Source: Lustribacter sp965277075 | Lineage (GTDB): Bacteria > Vulcanimicrobiota > Vulcanimicrobiia > Vulcanimicrobiales > Vulcanimicrobiaceae | NCBI GenBank assembly: GCA_965277075.1 | Contig: OZ255707.1 | Location: 1,922,001-1,986,000, forward strand | Length of the DNA: 64,000 nucleotides | Direction of reading: 5' to 3' | Part shown: one piece after another, positions 1-8,806 of the stretch | How the letters are laid out: each line of letters starts with the position of its first letter | How positions within the stretch are numbered: position 1 is the stretch's first letter | The notes under the pieces: generated by a model | Database searches by the model: none | What the model was told of the DNA's origin: nothing | Seen by the model: only the letters and a program-made list of their open reading frames with translations | Program-made: the position numbers and the translations under genes

Positions 1-557
1 ACGCGCCGTCCGGCTTGACGTTCCGCCGACGCGACCGCCGCAAAGCGCTCGAGCGGCCAGCGGCGCGCCGCGCTTGCGGCGCCCGGATGGACGACCGTCG
101 CGCCGACGGCAAACGGCGCGAGCACGGGAACGTCGAGGTCGAGCGCCGCGGAGTCCGCGGCGATTCCCGCCGCACCGAGCATCCGGCACCAGCGCGCAAC
201 TTCGTGCTCGCCGGCGCGCCACACCGCGCCGCCGGCGCTCTGCGCAACCACAGCGTTCGCAAACGCGACGAGCCGCTTCGGTCGCGATGCAAGTAGCACG
301 CGGTGACTCGCGGGACCCTTCCCGTGCAGATCGACCGCGACGTCGGCATCGTGCAGCGCCGAATCGAGCGGCGCGAGCGGTTGCGTATCGTGCACCTCGT
401 GAAAGATGTCGCCGAGCAGCGCGGCGAGCGGCGCGAGCGCCCGCGGCGCGGCCAGGGTGCGACGGGCATGCGGAAAGGCGCGGGCGATCGCGCGGTATGC
501 CGGAATCCCGGTCAGAAAGTCGCCCAGGCCCAGCGGGCGCAAGACGACGACGCGCAT
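1..557 (-). CDS. Glycosyltransferase family 9 (heptosyltransferase-like), partial
   Basis: The C-terminus runs off the window edge at base 1, so only about 185 residues are seen. The N-terminus reads MRVVVLRPLGLGDFLTG, the typical opening of GT9 ADP-heptose:LPS heptosyltransferase-like enzymes, with a GLGD phosphate/nucleotide loop and a following IPAYRAIARAFP helix. VDLHGKG near residue 80 and VVHPGAA near residue 155 are further GT9-like stretches. The ATG at 557 overlaps the stop of the upstream GT4 gene (TGATG). A GTG at 560 in the same frame would give the GTGA overlap used elsewhere in this operon, so the start is uncertain by one codon. Acceptor and sugar cannot be told from sequence. 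It is probably an inner-membrane-associated cytoplasmic enzyme of a surface glycan pathway. Confidence 0.85.
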   Translation of the reverse strand, partial: MRVVVLRPLGLGDFLTGIPAYRAIARAFPHARRTLAAPRALAPLAALLGDIFHEVHDTQPLAPLDSALHDADVAVDLHGKGPASHRVLLASRPKRLVAFANAVVAQSAGGAVWRAGEHEVARWCRMLGAAGIAADSAALDLDVPVLAPFAVGATVVHPGAASAARRWPLERFAAVASAERQAGRR

Positions 558-1774
558 CACAAGTCGGCGACCGTCGGCAACGACGAGTCGGCTACCGCGA
601 TCCCGCGGTAGACGTCGAGCGTCTCGGCGGCGATACGCGACCACGCGTAGCGCGAGCGAACGCGTTCCGCGCCGAGGCGTCCGAAAAACGCGCGCCGCGC
701 GGGGTTCGCGGCCAGGTCGCGCAGGGCCGCAGCGAGTTGGCGCGGCGCGCGCGGCGGCACGTGAACGCCGGTCAATCCGTCGACGACGGTGTCGATCAAG
801 CCGCCGACCGACGAGACGACGACGGGGACACCGCACGCCATCGCTTCGAGCGGCACGATTCCGAACGGCTCGTACCACGGCGTACATGCGACGACGTCGG
901 CCGACCGCAACAGGGCCGGCACGTCGGCGCGCTCAACGCGACCGCGCAAATACACGCGGTCCGCGACGCCGAACTCACGAGCGAGCGCGGAGAGTCGCTG
1001 CGCTTCCGGATCGCACACGAGGTCCGCGACCTCGCCGCCGCCGGCGACGATCAGCTCGGCATCGGGCACGCCGGCCAGTGCTTCGATCACGTCGGCCACG
1101 CCCTTCCGCGGCACGAGGCGGCTTAGGGTGACGATGCGGAATCGTTCGCTGCATCGCTCATCGCGCGGCCCTTCGGACCTGAAGCGTTCGAGATCGACGC
1201 CGCATGGAACGATCTTCAGCGCTCGCGGCTGCGCGCCTAAACGCAAGAGTTCGAACACTTCCGCACTCGCTGTGGCGATGATCCGATCCGCGTTGCGGGC
1301 AAGATCGCGTTCGACCTCGAGCCGCTCGACCGGACTCGTGTCGTGGGCGCCTTGATGACGTTTCTTTTCGCTGCCGAGAGCGTGGAACGTCTGCGTGAAG
1401 GGAATGCGCAACGCCTTGGCTGCGCGGCGTCCGGCGTAGCCCGACATCCAGAAATGTCCGTGCACGACGTCCGGCGGATCCTCGCGCCAGTCGCGCACGA
1501 GCCGCTGGGTGAAATCGCCCATATACGGCCACATCGCATCTTTGGGAATCACGCGCGCCGGCCCGGCGGCAACGTGAACGACCGTGACGCCCGGCGCGAA
1601 CGTTACCCGATCCAGTAGCTTCCGGCCATCGCGCCGCGTGTACACCTCGACGCTGTTTCCGAGGCGGGCAAGTGCCACGGCAAGCGCTGCGACGTGCACG
1701 TTCTGGCCGCCGGCATCGACGCCGCCCAACACCGCGAGCGGGCTTGCATGTTCGGAGATCATCGCGATTTTCAC
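557..1774 (-). CDS. Glycosyltransferase family 4
   Basis: About 405 residues. A GT-B fold retaining glycosyltransferase is indicated by the N-terminal loop GGVDAGGQNVHVAALA (residues 16-31), a VGRADVPALLRSADVV-like nucleotide-sugar domain, and the C-terminal EPFGIVPLEAMACGVPVV stretch carrying the E-x7-E motif that contacts the donor sugar. The N-terminal layout resembles sucrose-phosphate-synthase-like GT4 proteins, but the substrate is not known. The GTG start at 1774 overlaps the TGA of the upstream GT9 gene by four bases, which fixes the start and implies translational coupling. It lies within a glycan operon with two GT9 enzymes, a GT2-HAD fusion and a carbamoyltransferase, so a role in building a surface oligosaccharide is the best inference. 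Confidence 0.9.
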   Translation of the reverse strand: MKIAMISEHASPLAVLGGVDAGGQNVHVAALAVALARLGNSVEVYTRRDGRKLLDRVTFAPGVTVVHVAAGPARVIPKDAMWPYMGDFTQRLVRDWREDPPDVVHGHFWMSGYAGRRAAKALRIPFTQTFHALGSEKKRHQGAHDTSPVERLEVERDLARNADRIIATASAEVFELLRLGAQPRALKIVPCGVDLERFRSEGPRDERCSERFRIVTLSRLVPRKGVADVIEALAGVPDAELIVAGGGEVADLVCDPEAQRLSALAREFGVADRVYLRGRVERADVPALLRSADVVACTPWYEPFGIVPLEAMACGVPVVVSSVGGLIDTVVDGLTGVHVPPRAPRQLAAALRDLAANPARRAFFGRLGAERVRSRYAWSRIAAETLDVYRGIAVADSSLPTVADL

Positions 1775-2793
1775 GGTGCCAGCTCCATTGCGCGCGGCGA
1801 ACGCCGGACGCGATCGAGCGCGGCGATCGCGTCGTCGGGCTGCACGATGCCGAGACAGGGTTGGCCCGGGATCGGGCACACGCGTGCGCGGCAGCCGCGA
1901 CAACGGATGTGTTGATCGCCGAGTAACTCGTGCTCGACCATCCAAGGGTGAAAACGCGCGGCGGGAACAGTCGGCGCAAACAGCTCGACAACCGGTGTTC
2001 CGACCGCCGCTGCGACGTGGGTCGCGCCCGTGTTTCCGCACACGATCGCGTCGGCATCGGCGACGATCCGCGCGAACGTCGCGAAGTCGCCGGCGCCCGC
2101 CGCGTCGTGCGCGTCGGAACCGGCGACGAACGCACAGAGAGCGGCTTCTTGCGCCGTGCCCGTGACGATCACGCATTCCCCGCGTTCGGCCAGCCGTTGC
2201 ACGAGCGCGCGATTGCGCTCGGGATGCCATGCACGCGCCGGAACCGAGGCGCCGGGATGCACGATCGTGTACGGACGGAGCGCGGCGCACGGATTATCGG
2301 GCGCGACGTGCATCGCGAGACGCGCGTCCTCGTTCGCCGGTAACGCAAAACCGGCGGCAGCGGCGAGCGAGAGCGCGCGTTCGACTTCGTGAACGTCGTC
2401 GTCGACACGGTGGCGAACGTCGAGCAACGCGCCGCCGTACGCAACCGAGATGGCCGCTACGCATCCGATGCCCGCCATGCGTGCGATCAGCGCTGCCGGC
2501 AACGGGCTCTGATGAAACGAGGTGAAGACGACCGCCAGATCCGCGCACTGCGCCGTTAGGCGGTCGACGAGGGCGTCGACCGACGCACGCGTCACCGCAC
2601 GCGGTACCGCTTCGATCCAACCCGCTTCCGCGACGATCACATCATCGACGGCCGGCAGCGTTCGCGCGGCGGCGGCGCCCGATGGACCGCAAACGAGCGC
2701 GACGTGCGACGCGCCGGCCGCGATCGCACGCAGCGCCGGTCCCGCGAGTAAGACGTCGCCGTTGTTATCTTGGCGGAAGGCGACGACGTTCAC
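1771..2793 (-). CDS. Glycosyltransferase family 9 protein (heptosyltransferase-like)
   Basis: 340 residues with a GTG start that overlaps the upstream stop by four bases (GTGA). The N-terminus VVAFRQDNNGDVLLAGPALRAI matches the GT9 opening, with NNGD in the position of the usual xGD loop. C-terminal YTIVHPGAS and the segment VCGNTGATHVAAAVGTPVVELFAPT match the GT9 donor-binding domain, where the N/D-T/S-G-xxH motif is typical. A cluster of cysteines follows near residues 300-318 (RCRGCRARVCPIPGQPC). Such a Cys-rich segment occurs in some GT9 proteins and may bind metal, but that is a guess. It is probably one of several sequential transferases of this operon. Confidence 0.88.
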   Translation of the reverse strand: MNVVAFRQDNNGDVLLAGPALRAIAAGASHVALVCGPSGAAAARTLPAVDDVIVAEAGWIEAVPRAVTRASVDALVDRLTAQCADLAVVFTSFHQSPLPAALIARMAGIGCVAAISVAYGGALLDVRHRVDDDVHEVERALSLAAAAGFALPANEDARLAMHVAPDNPCAALRPYTIVHPGASVPARAWHPERNRALVQRLAERGECVIVTGTAQEAALCAFVAGSDAHDAAGAGDFATFARIVADADAIVCGNTGATHVAAAVGTPVVELFAPTVPAARFHPWMVEHELLGDQHIRCRGCRARVCPIPGQPCLGIVQPDDAIAALDRVRRSPRAMELAP

Positions 2794-4262
2794 ACCGCGC
2801 CCGCCAACACGCGATCGACCGCTTCATCGAGCGACGCGACGACACACGGCGCGGCATCGATTTCGGCGCGGCGTGTTTCCGTGGTCGGCACGAGGATCGC
2901 GCGCGCCCCGGCATTGCGCGCAGCCTCCATATCGCTGCCGATGTCGCCGACGACGACGCAGTCGTGCGGCGCAACGCCGAGCAACCGCGCTGCTTCGAGC
3001 ACCAATGCGGGCCGCGGCTTCCGGCACGCGCACGCATCGGCGATCGCATGCGGACACACGAGCATCGGACCGAGCGGACCGATCAGCGCATCGACACGAT
3101 CGTTGACGGCATCGGCATCGGCGCGTGAAATGCGGCCGTCCGCGACGCCGCTTTGGTTGGTCACGAGCGCAATGGCCATCCCGGCGGCGCGCAAGCGCTC
3201 GAGCGCGCGGAACGCACCGGGCAGCGGGACGACTCGCCGCGGATCGCCGTTATACGGGACGTCGACGACGAGCGTCCCGTCGCGATCGAAGAGGACCGCG
3301 GCTGCGATCGTGCGCGGTGCGCGCCCGCGATCGGCGAGCGAGCGACGAAGGCCGGCGGCGCCGCGCAGCCGATGCGCGACCGCAGCAAACGGAATAACGG
3401 CGCTCGTTACAATCATCGTTCCGATCTCGCGCGCCGTCCGCGGACCGGGTGCGATACGTCGCCATGCGAACCGCGCCGTGAGCGCGACCCACGCAGTGGC
3501 CGCCGCGACGGCAACGGCTGCCGCGCTCACGGTTGCGACGTGTGAGGGAAACGCACCGCGCGGCGCGCGCGCGCGTTCGCGCCAGTCCCCACCGTGCAGC
3601 GCGTGCATCAAAACGTCGTCGGCGTTTCCGCGCTGCAGGCGGATGCTGACGCCCCATCCCGCCGGCCCGACGGGATGATCGACGCGGCGTGTGCCGCGCA
3701 CGATGCGCTTACCGCGCGCGACAACGCGCAAACCGAGGTCCGCATCTTCGCGAAACGCATGCCGGAAGCGTTCGTCGAAGCCGCCGGTGCCGATAAGATC
3801 GGCACGACGGTACGCGCAATCGGCTGTGATCCACGCCGAGTCTTCCAAACCCGCGACGTTGCGTTCCCAATCCGTTGCCGCACGACCGGCCGGCACCGGT
3901 ACGTGCACGATGCCTTCGGATGCGGCGACGTCGTCGTCGAGCGACGCAAGATCGCGCGCAAGGTCGGCGTGCCACGTCGATGATACGACGACATCGTCGT
4001 CGAGGAACGCGATCCACGTCGCGCGTGCCGACCGCCAGCCGCGGTTGCGCGCCGCCGCGGGTCCGTTTCCGAAGCTGCGCACCACACGAATGCGTGAGCG
4101 CAGCACGCCGGCCGCTTCGAGCGCGAGCGGTACGCGCGCGTCCCGCCGGTCGTCGACCAGAACGACGTCGTCCGGCGGCGGACCCAGGGCGGCAGCAAGC
4201 GACGAAAGCAGCGTCGCGAGCGACGGCCGCCCGATCGTCGGTACGACGATCGCCACGTTCAC
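2790..4262 (-). CDS. GT2 glycosyltransferase fused to HAD-IIIA (GmhB-like) phosphatase
   Basis: 490 residues with two domains. Residues 1-235 are a family 2 glycosyltransferase: VAIVVPTIGRPSL start, DDVVLVDD near 31-38, AARNRGW at 70-76 and the acidic triplet DDD at 88-90 that would bind the metal-nucleotide-sugar. Residues 245-300 are hydrophobic and may be one or two membrane segments. Residues 321-465 are a HAD phosphatase: nucleophile motif DRDGTLV (326-332), VTNQSG (367-372), and the zinc-loop signature CPH...CACRKP (403-415) with VVVGDIGSD (437-445), typical of D,D-heptose 1,7-bisphosphate phosphatase and histidinol-phosphatase relatives. The GTG start overlaps the upstream stop (GTGA). 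A frameshift joining two genes is unlikely because one frame is continuous and both domains are intact. Confidence 0.88.
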   Translation of the reverse strand: MNVAIVVPTIGRPSLATLLSSLAAALGPPPDDVVLVDDRRDARVPLALEAAGVLRSRIRVVRSFGNGPAAARNRGWRSARATWIAFLDDDVVVSSTWHADLARDLASLDDDVAASEGIVHVPVPAGRAATDWERNVAGLEDSAWITADCAYRRADLIGTGGFDERFRHAFREDADLGLRVVARGKRIVRGTRRVDHPVGPAGWGVSIRLQRGNADDVLMHALHGGDWRERARAPRGAFPSHVATVSAAAVAVAAATAWVALTARFAWRRIAPGPRTAREIGTMIVTSAVIPFAAVAHRLRGAAGLRRSLADRGRAPRTIAAAVLFDRDGTLVVDVPYNGDPRRVVPLPGAFRALERLRAAGMAIALVTNQSGVADGRISRADADAVNDRVDALIGPLGPMLVCPHAIADACACRKPRPALVLEAARLLGVAPHDCVVVGDIGSDMEAARNAGARAILVPTTETRRAEIDAAPCVVASLDEAVDRVLAGAV

Positions 4263-5923
4263 GCGACGGCGTGGTCCAACGTGGCCGAACCGCGAGCAAA
4301 GCTCTCGCGCCGAAGGAGAAACGAACCGATCGCAAGGGCGTCGACCGGCGCCGAACCAAAACACTCGAGTGCGTCGCGCGGGTCGTCGACCATCGGGCGG
4401 CCGGCGGTATTGAGCGACGTGTTCACGACGACCGGAACGCCCGTGAGCCGTTCGACGTGATCGAGCATATTCGCAACGAGCGGTTCATCGCGACGGTCGA
4501 CGGTTTGCACGCGCGCCGTTCCGTCGACGTGCACGACCGCCGGAATCCGTTCGGCCCAGCCGGGTTTGATCCGATGGACGAAAAGCATGTACGGGCTCGG
4601 AAACGGTCCCTCGAAAATGTGCGGTGCGCGCTCGAGCGTCGTCATCGGTGCGACGGGACGAAACTGCTCGCGGCCCTTGACGTCGTTGAGGCGGCGCAGG
4701 TTGTCGGCGCGCCGTGGATTTGCGAAGAGCGAGCGGTGGCCGAGCGCGCGCGGACCAAATTCACTGCGGCCTTGAAACCACGCGACGATACCGTCGGCCG
4801 CGATGATTTCCGCGACGCTGCGTGCGATGTCCGGCGGCCGCGTGTATTCGACGTCGGCAAGTTCCAGCCACTCTTGCAGTTGGTTGTCGCTCCAACCGCG
4901 GCCGAGCGCAGCACTCGTCATCGGCGCGACGTCGTCGCCGAATTGGTGCGCGAGATAGAGCGCGCTGCCGAGCGCCGTGCCCGCGTCGCCGGCCGCGGGC
5001 TGCACCCACACGTTCTTGAACGGCCCATTATCCGCGACGTACGAATTCGCGACGACGTTGAGCGCGACACCGCCCGCCAGGACGAGCGCGTCATCGCCGG
5101 TTTGTGCATGCAGCCAGACGGCAAGATCGAGGATGGTCTCTTGCAATGCCCCCTGCACGCTCGCGGCGAGATCGGCGTGACCATCGGTGAACTCGCCGTC
5201 AAGGGTGCGCAGCCCAACGAATTGCGTCAAATCGAGCGGGCGCGCAATGAAGCCGCCGTTGCCCGTTGCGTGCATCGCGCGCGCGATCGCCGCCTTCCAG
5301 CGCGGCTTGCCGTACGACGCGAGCGCCATCACCTTGTACTCGTCGCTCGAGCGATGAAAGCCAAGGTGCATCGTCAGCTCTTCGTACCGCAGACCGAGCG
5401 AATCGGGTAACGCGACGCGCGCAAGCACCTCGAGATTGCCGTCGCGCACGCGGCCGGCGAGATACGACGTGCTCTCGCCGCGACCGTCCATCACGATGAC
5501 GCTGCAATTGCGGTACGGTCCCGCAAGATAGGCGGACGCCGCGTGCGCGACATGATGCGGAACGAATCGGACGCGCGCCGGGTCGAGCCCCGGCAGCAGA
5601 ACGCGCAAGAACTCGGGGGCGCGCCGCACGTAGAACGTACGCAGCGCTTCGAACTCGTCATCCTCGAAATTACCGGCCGCCGGTGCAAGGTTGGGATCGT
5701 AACTGTAACCGATTGCATCGATCTGGTCCGGCGCGACGTTCGCGCCGCCCAATACCCAACGGGCGGACTGCTCGGGCAATTCCCAGGTCGAAAACGGGAC
5801 GCACGGCTTGCCGTGCTTACGGCGCGTAAAACGTTCTTCTTCCGCAGCTGCAACAATACGGCCGTCGACGACGAGCGCAGCGGCAGGATCGTGAAAAACG
5901 GCATTTACGCCGAGAACTCGCAC
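4259..5923 (-). CDS. Carbamoyltransferase, NodU/CmcH family
   Basis: 554 residues, normal length for the family. It would move the carbamoyl group of carbamoyl phosphate, through an enzyme-bound carbamoyl adenylate, onto a hydroxyl of a sugar or secondary metabolite. The N-terminal Kae1/ASKHA-type domain starts MRVLGVNAVFHDPAAALV and has the metal-binding HHVAH (123-127), DGRGE (146-150) and a GGVALN loop. The C-terminal domain shows the conserved GRSEFGPRALGHRSL and KGREQFRPVAP segments. It heads a tight run of glycosyltransferase genes, so a carbamoylated sugar in the surface glycan is the likely product. Start is the ATG that gives the family's usual N-terminus. Confidence 0.93.
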   Translation of the reverse strand: MRVLGVNAVFHDPAAALVVDGRIVAAAEEERFTRRKHGKPCVPFSTWELPEQSARWVLGGANVAPDQIDAIGYSYDPNLAPAAGNFEDDEFEALRTFYVRRAPEFLRVLLPGLDPARVRFVPHHVAHAASAYLAGPYRNCSVIVMDGRGESTSYLAGRVRDGNLEVLARVALPDSLGLRYEELTMHLGFHRSSDEYKVMALASYGKPRWKAAIARAMHATGNGGFIARPLDLTQFVGLRTLDGEFTDGHADLAASVQGALQETILDLAVWLHAQTGDDALVLAGGVALNVVANSYVADNGPFKNVWVQPAAGDAGTALGSALYLAHQFGDDVAPMTSAALGRGWSDNQLQEWLELADVEYTRPPDIARSVAEIIAADGIVAWFQGRSEFGPRALGHRSLFANPRRADNLRRLNDVKGREQFRPVAPMTTLERAPHIFEGPFPSPYMLFVHRIKPGWAERIPAVVHVDGTARVQTVDRRDEPLVANMLDHVERLTGVPVVVNTSLNTAGRPMVDDPRDALECFGSAPVDALAIGSFLLRRESFARGSATLDHAVA

Positions 5924-5941
5924 GTTCGGAGCGGTTCCCGG

Positions 5942-5953
5942 AGAAGCGCTTCT
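5942..5953. promoter_or_regulatory. 12-base perfect palindrome upstream of carbamoyltransferase gene
   Basis: AGAAGCGCTTCT is a perfect palindrome in the 72-base gap ahead of the glycan operon, 19 bases upstream of the carbamoyltransferase start. The gap is somewhat richer in T/A than its surroundings. It could be an operator or the stem of a short hairpin for the upstream lipoprotein transcript; nothing proves either. Confidence 0.25.
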
Positions 5954-5995
5954 AAAACGTTCTTACGTTAACCACCGTTCGAGCGAGCTATCTGT

Positions 5996-7024
5996 TTACG
6001 TCGCCTTCGGCGAGGGAGCACTCGACGCCGGCGCGCCCGCGCTCGGTACGCTGCTCGCGCTCGCCGGAGATGCGCCGGAACTTTGCGGTTCGGGCGAAAC
6101 GCTCGCTCTCGCGGCGGCCGATCCGGTCGCGACGGGCGACGACGTCGCACTCGGTATCGCGTAAACGGCGAAAACCGTCGACCGGTTCGCCGTCAATTTG
6201 AGTGGCGTCGCGGTGCCGGCGAACAAAATGCGTTGCGGGGGTAGCGTCGGCGACGCCAGCGGAGACGCACCCGGAAGCGGCAGCGCGCCGCCACCGGGAC
6301 CGGCCGGCCCCGGGGTGAGCGCACCCGTCGGAAAACCGGCCGGGACCGACGAGGGTGCCGACGGCAGGGCGCCCGGGCTCGATGCGCTCACCGGGATCGA
6401 GCTCGGCGGCGGCGGCGCCGTATGTCCGGGCGACGGCGCGGGCGGCGGCGACGCGAGATCGTGTTCGGCAACCGAGAGTCGATAGGTTTTATCTTTCGCG
6501 CCCGAGTTGTAGAGCGCGACGTTGATCTCGTCTTCACGATACGTCGTCACGATATCGCGTGGAACGTCGATCGCGAGTCGCGGATACGACGCGAGTGTAA
6601 CGTCGCGCGTCGCGAGCAGCGTGACGTACACGAGTGGTCGTGCCCGGCGATCGCGCTTCTTGCCGTTCTTTCCCGCCGAAGCAAGATTGAGGTCGGGCGC
6701 GTCGGTCGGCGCGGCGATCGCGAGCGTCGCGCCGATCGGAACGGCTTGAAAGCCAGACGGCCGCGGCGAGGGGATCTCGAACGCGATCGCTCCGCCATAG
6801 CCCGCGGCTTGCGGAAGCGGTTGGAACGCCGCCGAATCGCCGTACGTGACAATGTTGCTTGCGCTCGTCGGCAACGGCGTCGAGGTTGCGGCCAGATTCG
6901 AGAGCGGACCCGACGGCAGCAGTCCGCCCGGTGAGCTCGTGCCCGCTCCGAAGTTGCCGGAACAGGCTGCCAATGCCGCGCCCGCAACGATCATGAGCGC
7001 GAGGAAAAACCGCGCGTTGAACAC
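5996..7024 (-). CDS. Hypothetical Pro/Ser-rich lipoprotein
   Basis: 342 residues. The N-terminus has a hydrophobic signal (FFLALMIVAGAALAAC) ending in a lipobox with Cys at about residue 21, so export and lipid anchoring are expected. A globular middle (about residues 75-200) contains alternating hydrophobic stretches with repeated mention of YVTLLATRDVTLASYPRL-like beta strands. The segment around 210-265 is low-complexity Pro/Gly/Ser, and the last 50 residues are Ala/Ser/Pro-rich. I recognise no family. It lies nine bases downstream of thiC, so it may be read with it, and 72 bases ahead of the glycan operon. A structural cell-envelope role is only a guess. Confidence 0.7.
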   Translation of the reverse strand: MFNARFFLALMIVAGAALAACSGNFGAGTSSPGGLLPSGPLSNLAATSTPLPTSASNIVTYGDSAAFQPLPQAAGYGGAIAFEIPSPRPSGFQAVPIGATLAIAAPTDAPDLNLASAGKNGKKRDRRARPLVYVTLLATRDVTLASYPRLAIDVPRDIVTTYREDEINVALYNSGAKDKTYRLSVAEHDLASPPPAPSPGHTAPPPPSSIPVSASSPGALPSAPSSVPAGFPTGALTPGPAGPGGGALPLPGASPLASPTLPPQRILFAGTATPLKLTANRSTVFAVYAIPSATSSPVATGSAAARASVSPEPQSSGASPASASSVPSAGAPASSAPSPKAT

Positions 7025-7033
7025 GTCCGCGGC

Positions 7034-8806
7034 TTACGGCATGCTGCTTGCCGCCGCCTCTGCCTCAACGTAAACGTGTGCGCCGAGTCCGCGAAATTCT
7101 AATGACTTCTCGTGCATGCCGCGCTCCGCGTATTCGCGCACCTCTTGCGTGATCTTCATGGAGCAGAAGTGTGGGCCGCACATCGAACAGAAATGGGCGA
7201 CCTTGGCACCCGAGGCGGGCAGGGTTTCATCGTGATACGAGCGCGCCGTAAGCGGATCGAGCGCGAGATTGAACTGGTCTTCCCATCGGAACTCGAACCG
7301 CGCTTTGGAAAGGGTGTCGTCCCAATGGCGCGCACCCGCGTGACCCTTCGCGAGATCGGCCGCGTGCGCGGCGATCTTGTACGCGATCACGCCGTCTTTC
7401 ACGTCCTGTTTGTCCGGTAAGCCGAGATGTTCTTTCGGCGTGACGTAGCAGAGCATCGCGGTTCCGAACCACCCGATCATCGCCGCACCGATCGCCGACG
7501 TGATGTGATCGTAGCCCGGCGCAATATCGGTCACGAGCGGCCCGAGCGTATAGAACGGCGCTTCGTGACAGTGCTCGAGCTGCTTGTCCATATTTTCTTT
7601 GATCAGATGCATCGGCACGTGACCGGGACCCTCGATCATCACCTGAACGTCGTGCTCCCATGCAACGGTGGTGAGTTCGCCGAGCGTCGTGAGTTCGCCG
7701 AACTGCGCTTCGTCGTTGGCATCGGCCGTGCAACCCGGGCGTAAGCCGTCGCCGAGCGAGAACGTCACGTCGTACGCCTTCATGATCTCGCAGATATCGT
7801 CGAAGTGCGTATAGAGAAAGTTCTCTTCGTGGTGCGCGAGGCACCACTTCGCAAGGATCGAACCGCCGCGCGACACGATGCCGGTGACGCGTTTCGCGGT
7901 CAGCGGCACGTAGCGCAACAGGACGCCCGCGTGCACGGTGAAGTAGTCGACGCCTTGTTCGGCCTGCTCGATCAACGTGTCGCGGTAGATTTCCCAGGTC
8001 AGGTCTTCCGCTTTGCCGTTGACTTTCTCGAGCGCCTGATAGATCGGCACCGTGCCGATCGGCACCGGCGCGTTGCGCAAGATCCACTCGCGCGTTTCGT
8101 GAATATTCTTGCCCGTGGAGAGGTCCATCACCGTGTCAGCGCCCCAACGCGTTGCCCACGTCATTTTCTCGACTTCTTCTTCGATTGAGGAGGACACGGC
8201 CGAATTGCCGATGTTCGCATTGATCTTCACGAGGAAGCTGCGCCCGATGATCTGCGGTTCGAGCTCGGGATGGTTGACGTTCGCCGTGATGACCGCGCGA
8301 CCGCGCGCAACCTCGTCACGCACGAATTCCGGCGCGCAGTTCTCGCGAATCGCGATGAACTCCATCTCGCGCGTGATCTCGCCCCGCCGCGCGTAGTGCA
8401 TCTGCGTGACGTTCGCGCCGGGCTTCGCGCGGCGCGGTAAACGCTGTGCGGTGAAACGGATGCCGTCGAGTTCGGGCATTGCGTCGCGACCGATGCGATA
8501 CACGGATGACGGCTTCGCGAGTTCGACCGTATCGTTTCGCGCGTCGATCCACGGCGTGCGCAGCGGCGCGATACCGGCACGCACGTCGATGGCGACATCC
8601 GGATCGCTGTACGGGCCGCTCGTATCGTAGACCGTATGGATTTCGCCGTTCGTCAACGCGATTGCGCGAAACGGCACGCGTACGCTCGGATCGGAGCCGG
8701 GCGCGTACACCTTGGTCGATCCGGGAAACGGCTTGCGCTGTCCTTCGACAACCTCAGGATCGACAAGCTCAGGATCGGCAAGCTCAGGGTTGATGATGGA
8801 GTCCAT
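7034..8806 (-). CDS. thiC: Phosphomethylpyrimidine synthase ThiC
   Basis: 590 residues. This radical SAM enzyme converts aminoimidazole ribotide to hydroxymethylpyrimidine phosphate for thiamine. Recognised from NANIGNSAVSSSIEEEVEKM, the VPIGTVPIYQALEK segment, EGPGHVPMHLIKENM and the C-terminal iron-sulfur motif CSMCGPHFCSM (CX2CX4C), the site of the [4Fe-4S] cluster. The ATG at 8806 sits directly behind a TPP riboswitch whose last helix contains the ribosome site, so it should be switched off by thiamine pyrophosphate. The first 20 residues are odd: they repeat D-P-E-L/V because a 15-base repeat lies in the coding sequence. No other thi gene is in the window. Confidence 0.97.
   Translation of the reverse strand: MDSIINPELADPELVDPEVVEGQRKPFPGSTKVYAPGSDPSVRVPFRAIALTNGEIHTVYDTSGPYSDPDVAIDVRAGIAPLRTPWIDARNDTVELAKPSSVYRIGRDAMPELDGIRFTAQRLPRRAKPGANVTQMHYARRGEITREMEFIAIRENCAPEFVRDEVARGRAVITANVNHPELEPQIIGRSFLVKINANIGNSAVSSSIEEEVEKMTWATRWGADTVMDLSTGKNIHETREWILRNAPVPIGTVPIYQALEKVNGKAEDLTWEIYRDTLIEQAEQGVDYFTVHAGVLLRYVPLTAKRVTGIVSRGGSILAKWCLAHHEENFLYTHFDDICEIMKAYDVTFSLGDGLRPGCTADANDEAQFGELTTLGELTTVAWEHDVQVMIEGPGHVPMHLIKENMDKQLEHCHEAPFYTLGPLVTDIAPGYDHITSAIGAAMIGWFGTAMLCYVTPKEHLGLPDKQDVKDGVIAYKIAAHAADLAKGHAGARHWDDTLSKARFEFRWEDQFNLALDPLTARSYHDETLPASGAKVAHFCSMCGPHFCSMKITQEVREYAERGMHEKSLEFRGLGAHVYVEAEAAASSMP
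8742..8789. repeat. Three tandem 15-base repeats inside the 5' end of thiC
   Basis: Units at 8745-8759, 8760-8774 and 8775-8789 read (plus strand) TCGACAACCTCAGGA, TCGACAAGCTCAGGA and TCGGCAAGCTCAGGG. In the thiC frame each unit codes a short DPEL/V-type peptide. The unit matches the core of the intergenic repeat at 39862-39884 (CCTTCGACAAGCTCAGGG), and a leading CCT at 8742-8744 extends the match of the first unit. This suggests spread of a small dispersed repeat into a tolerant N-terminal coding region. Confidence 0.8.
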
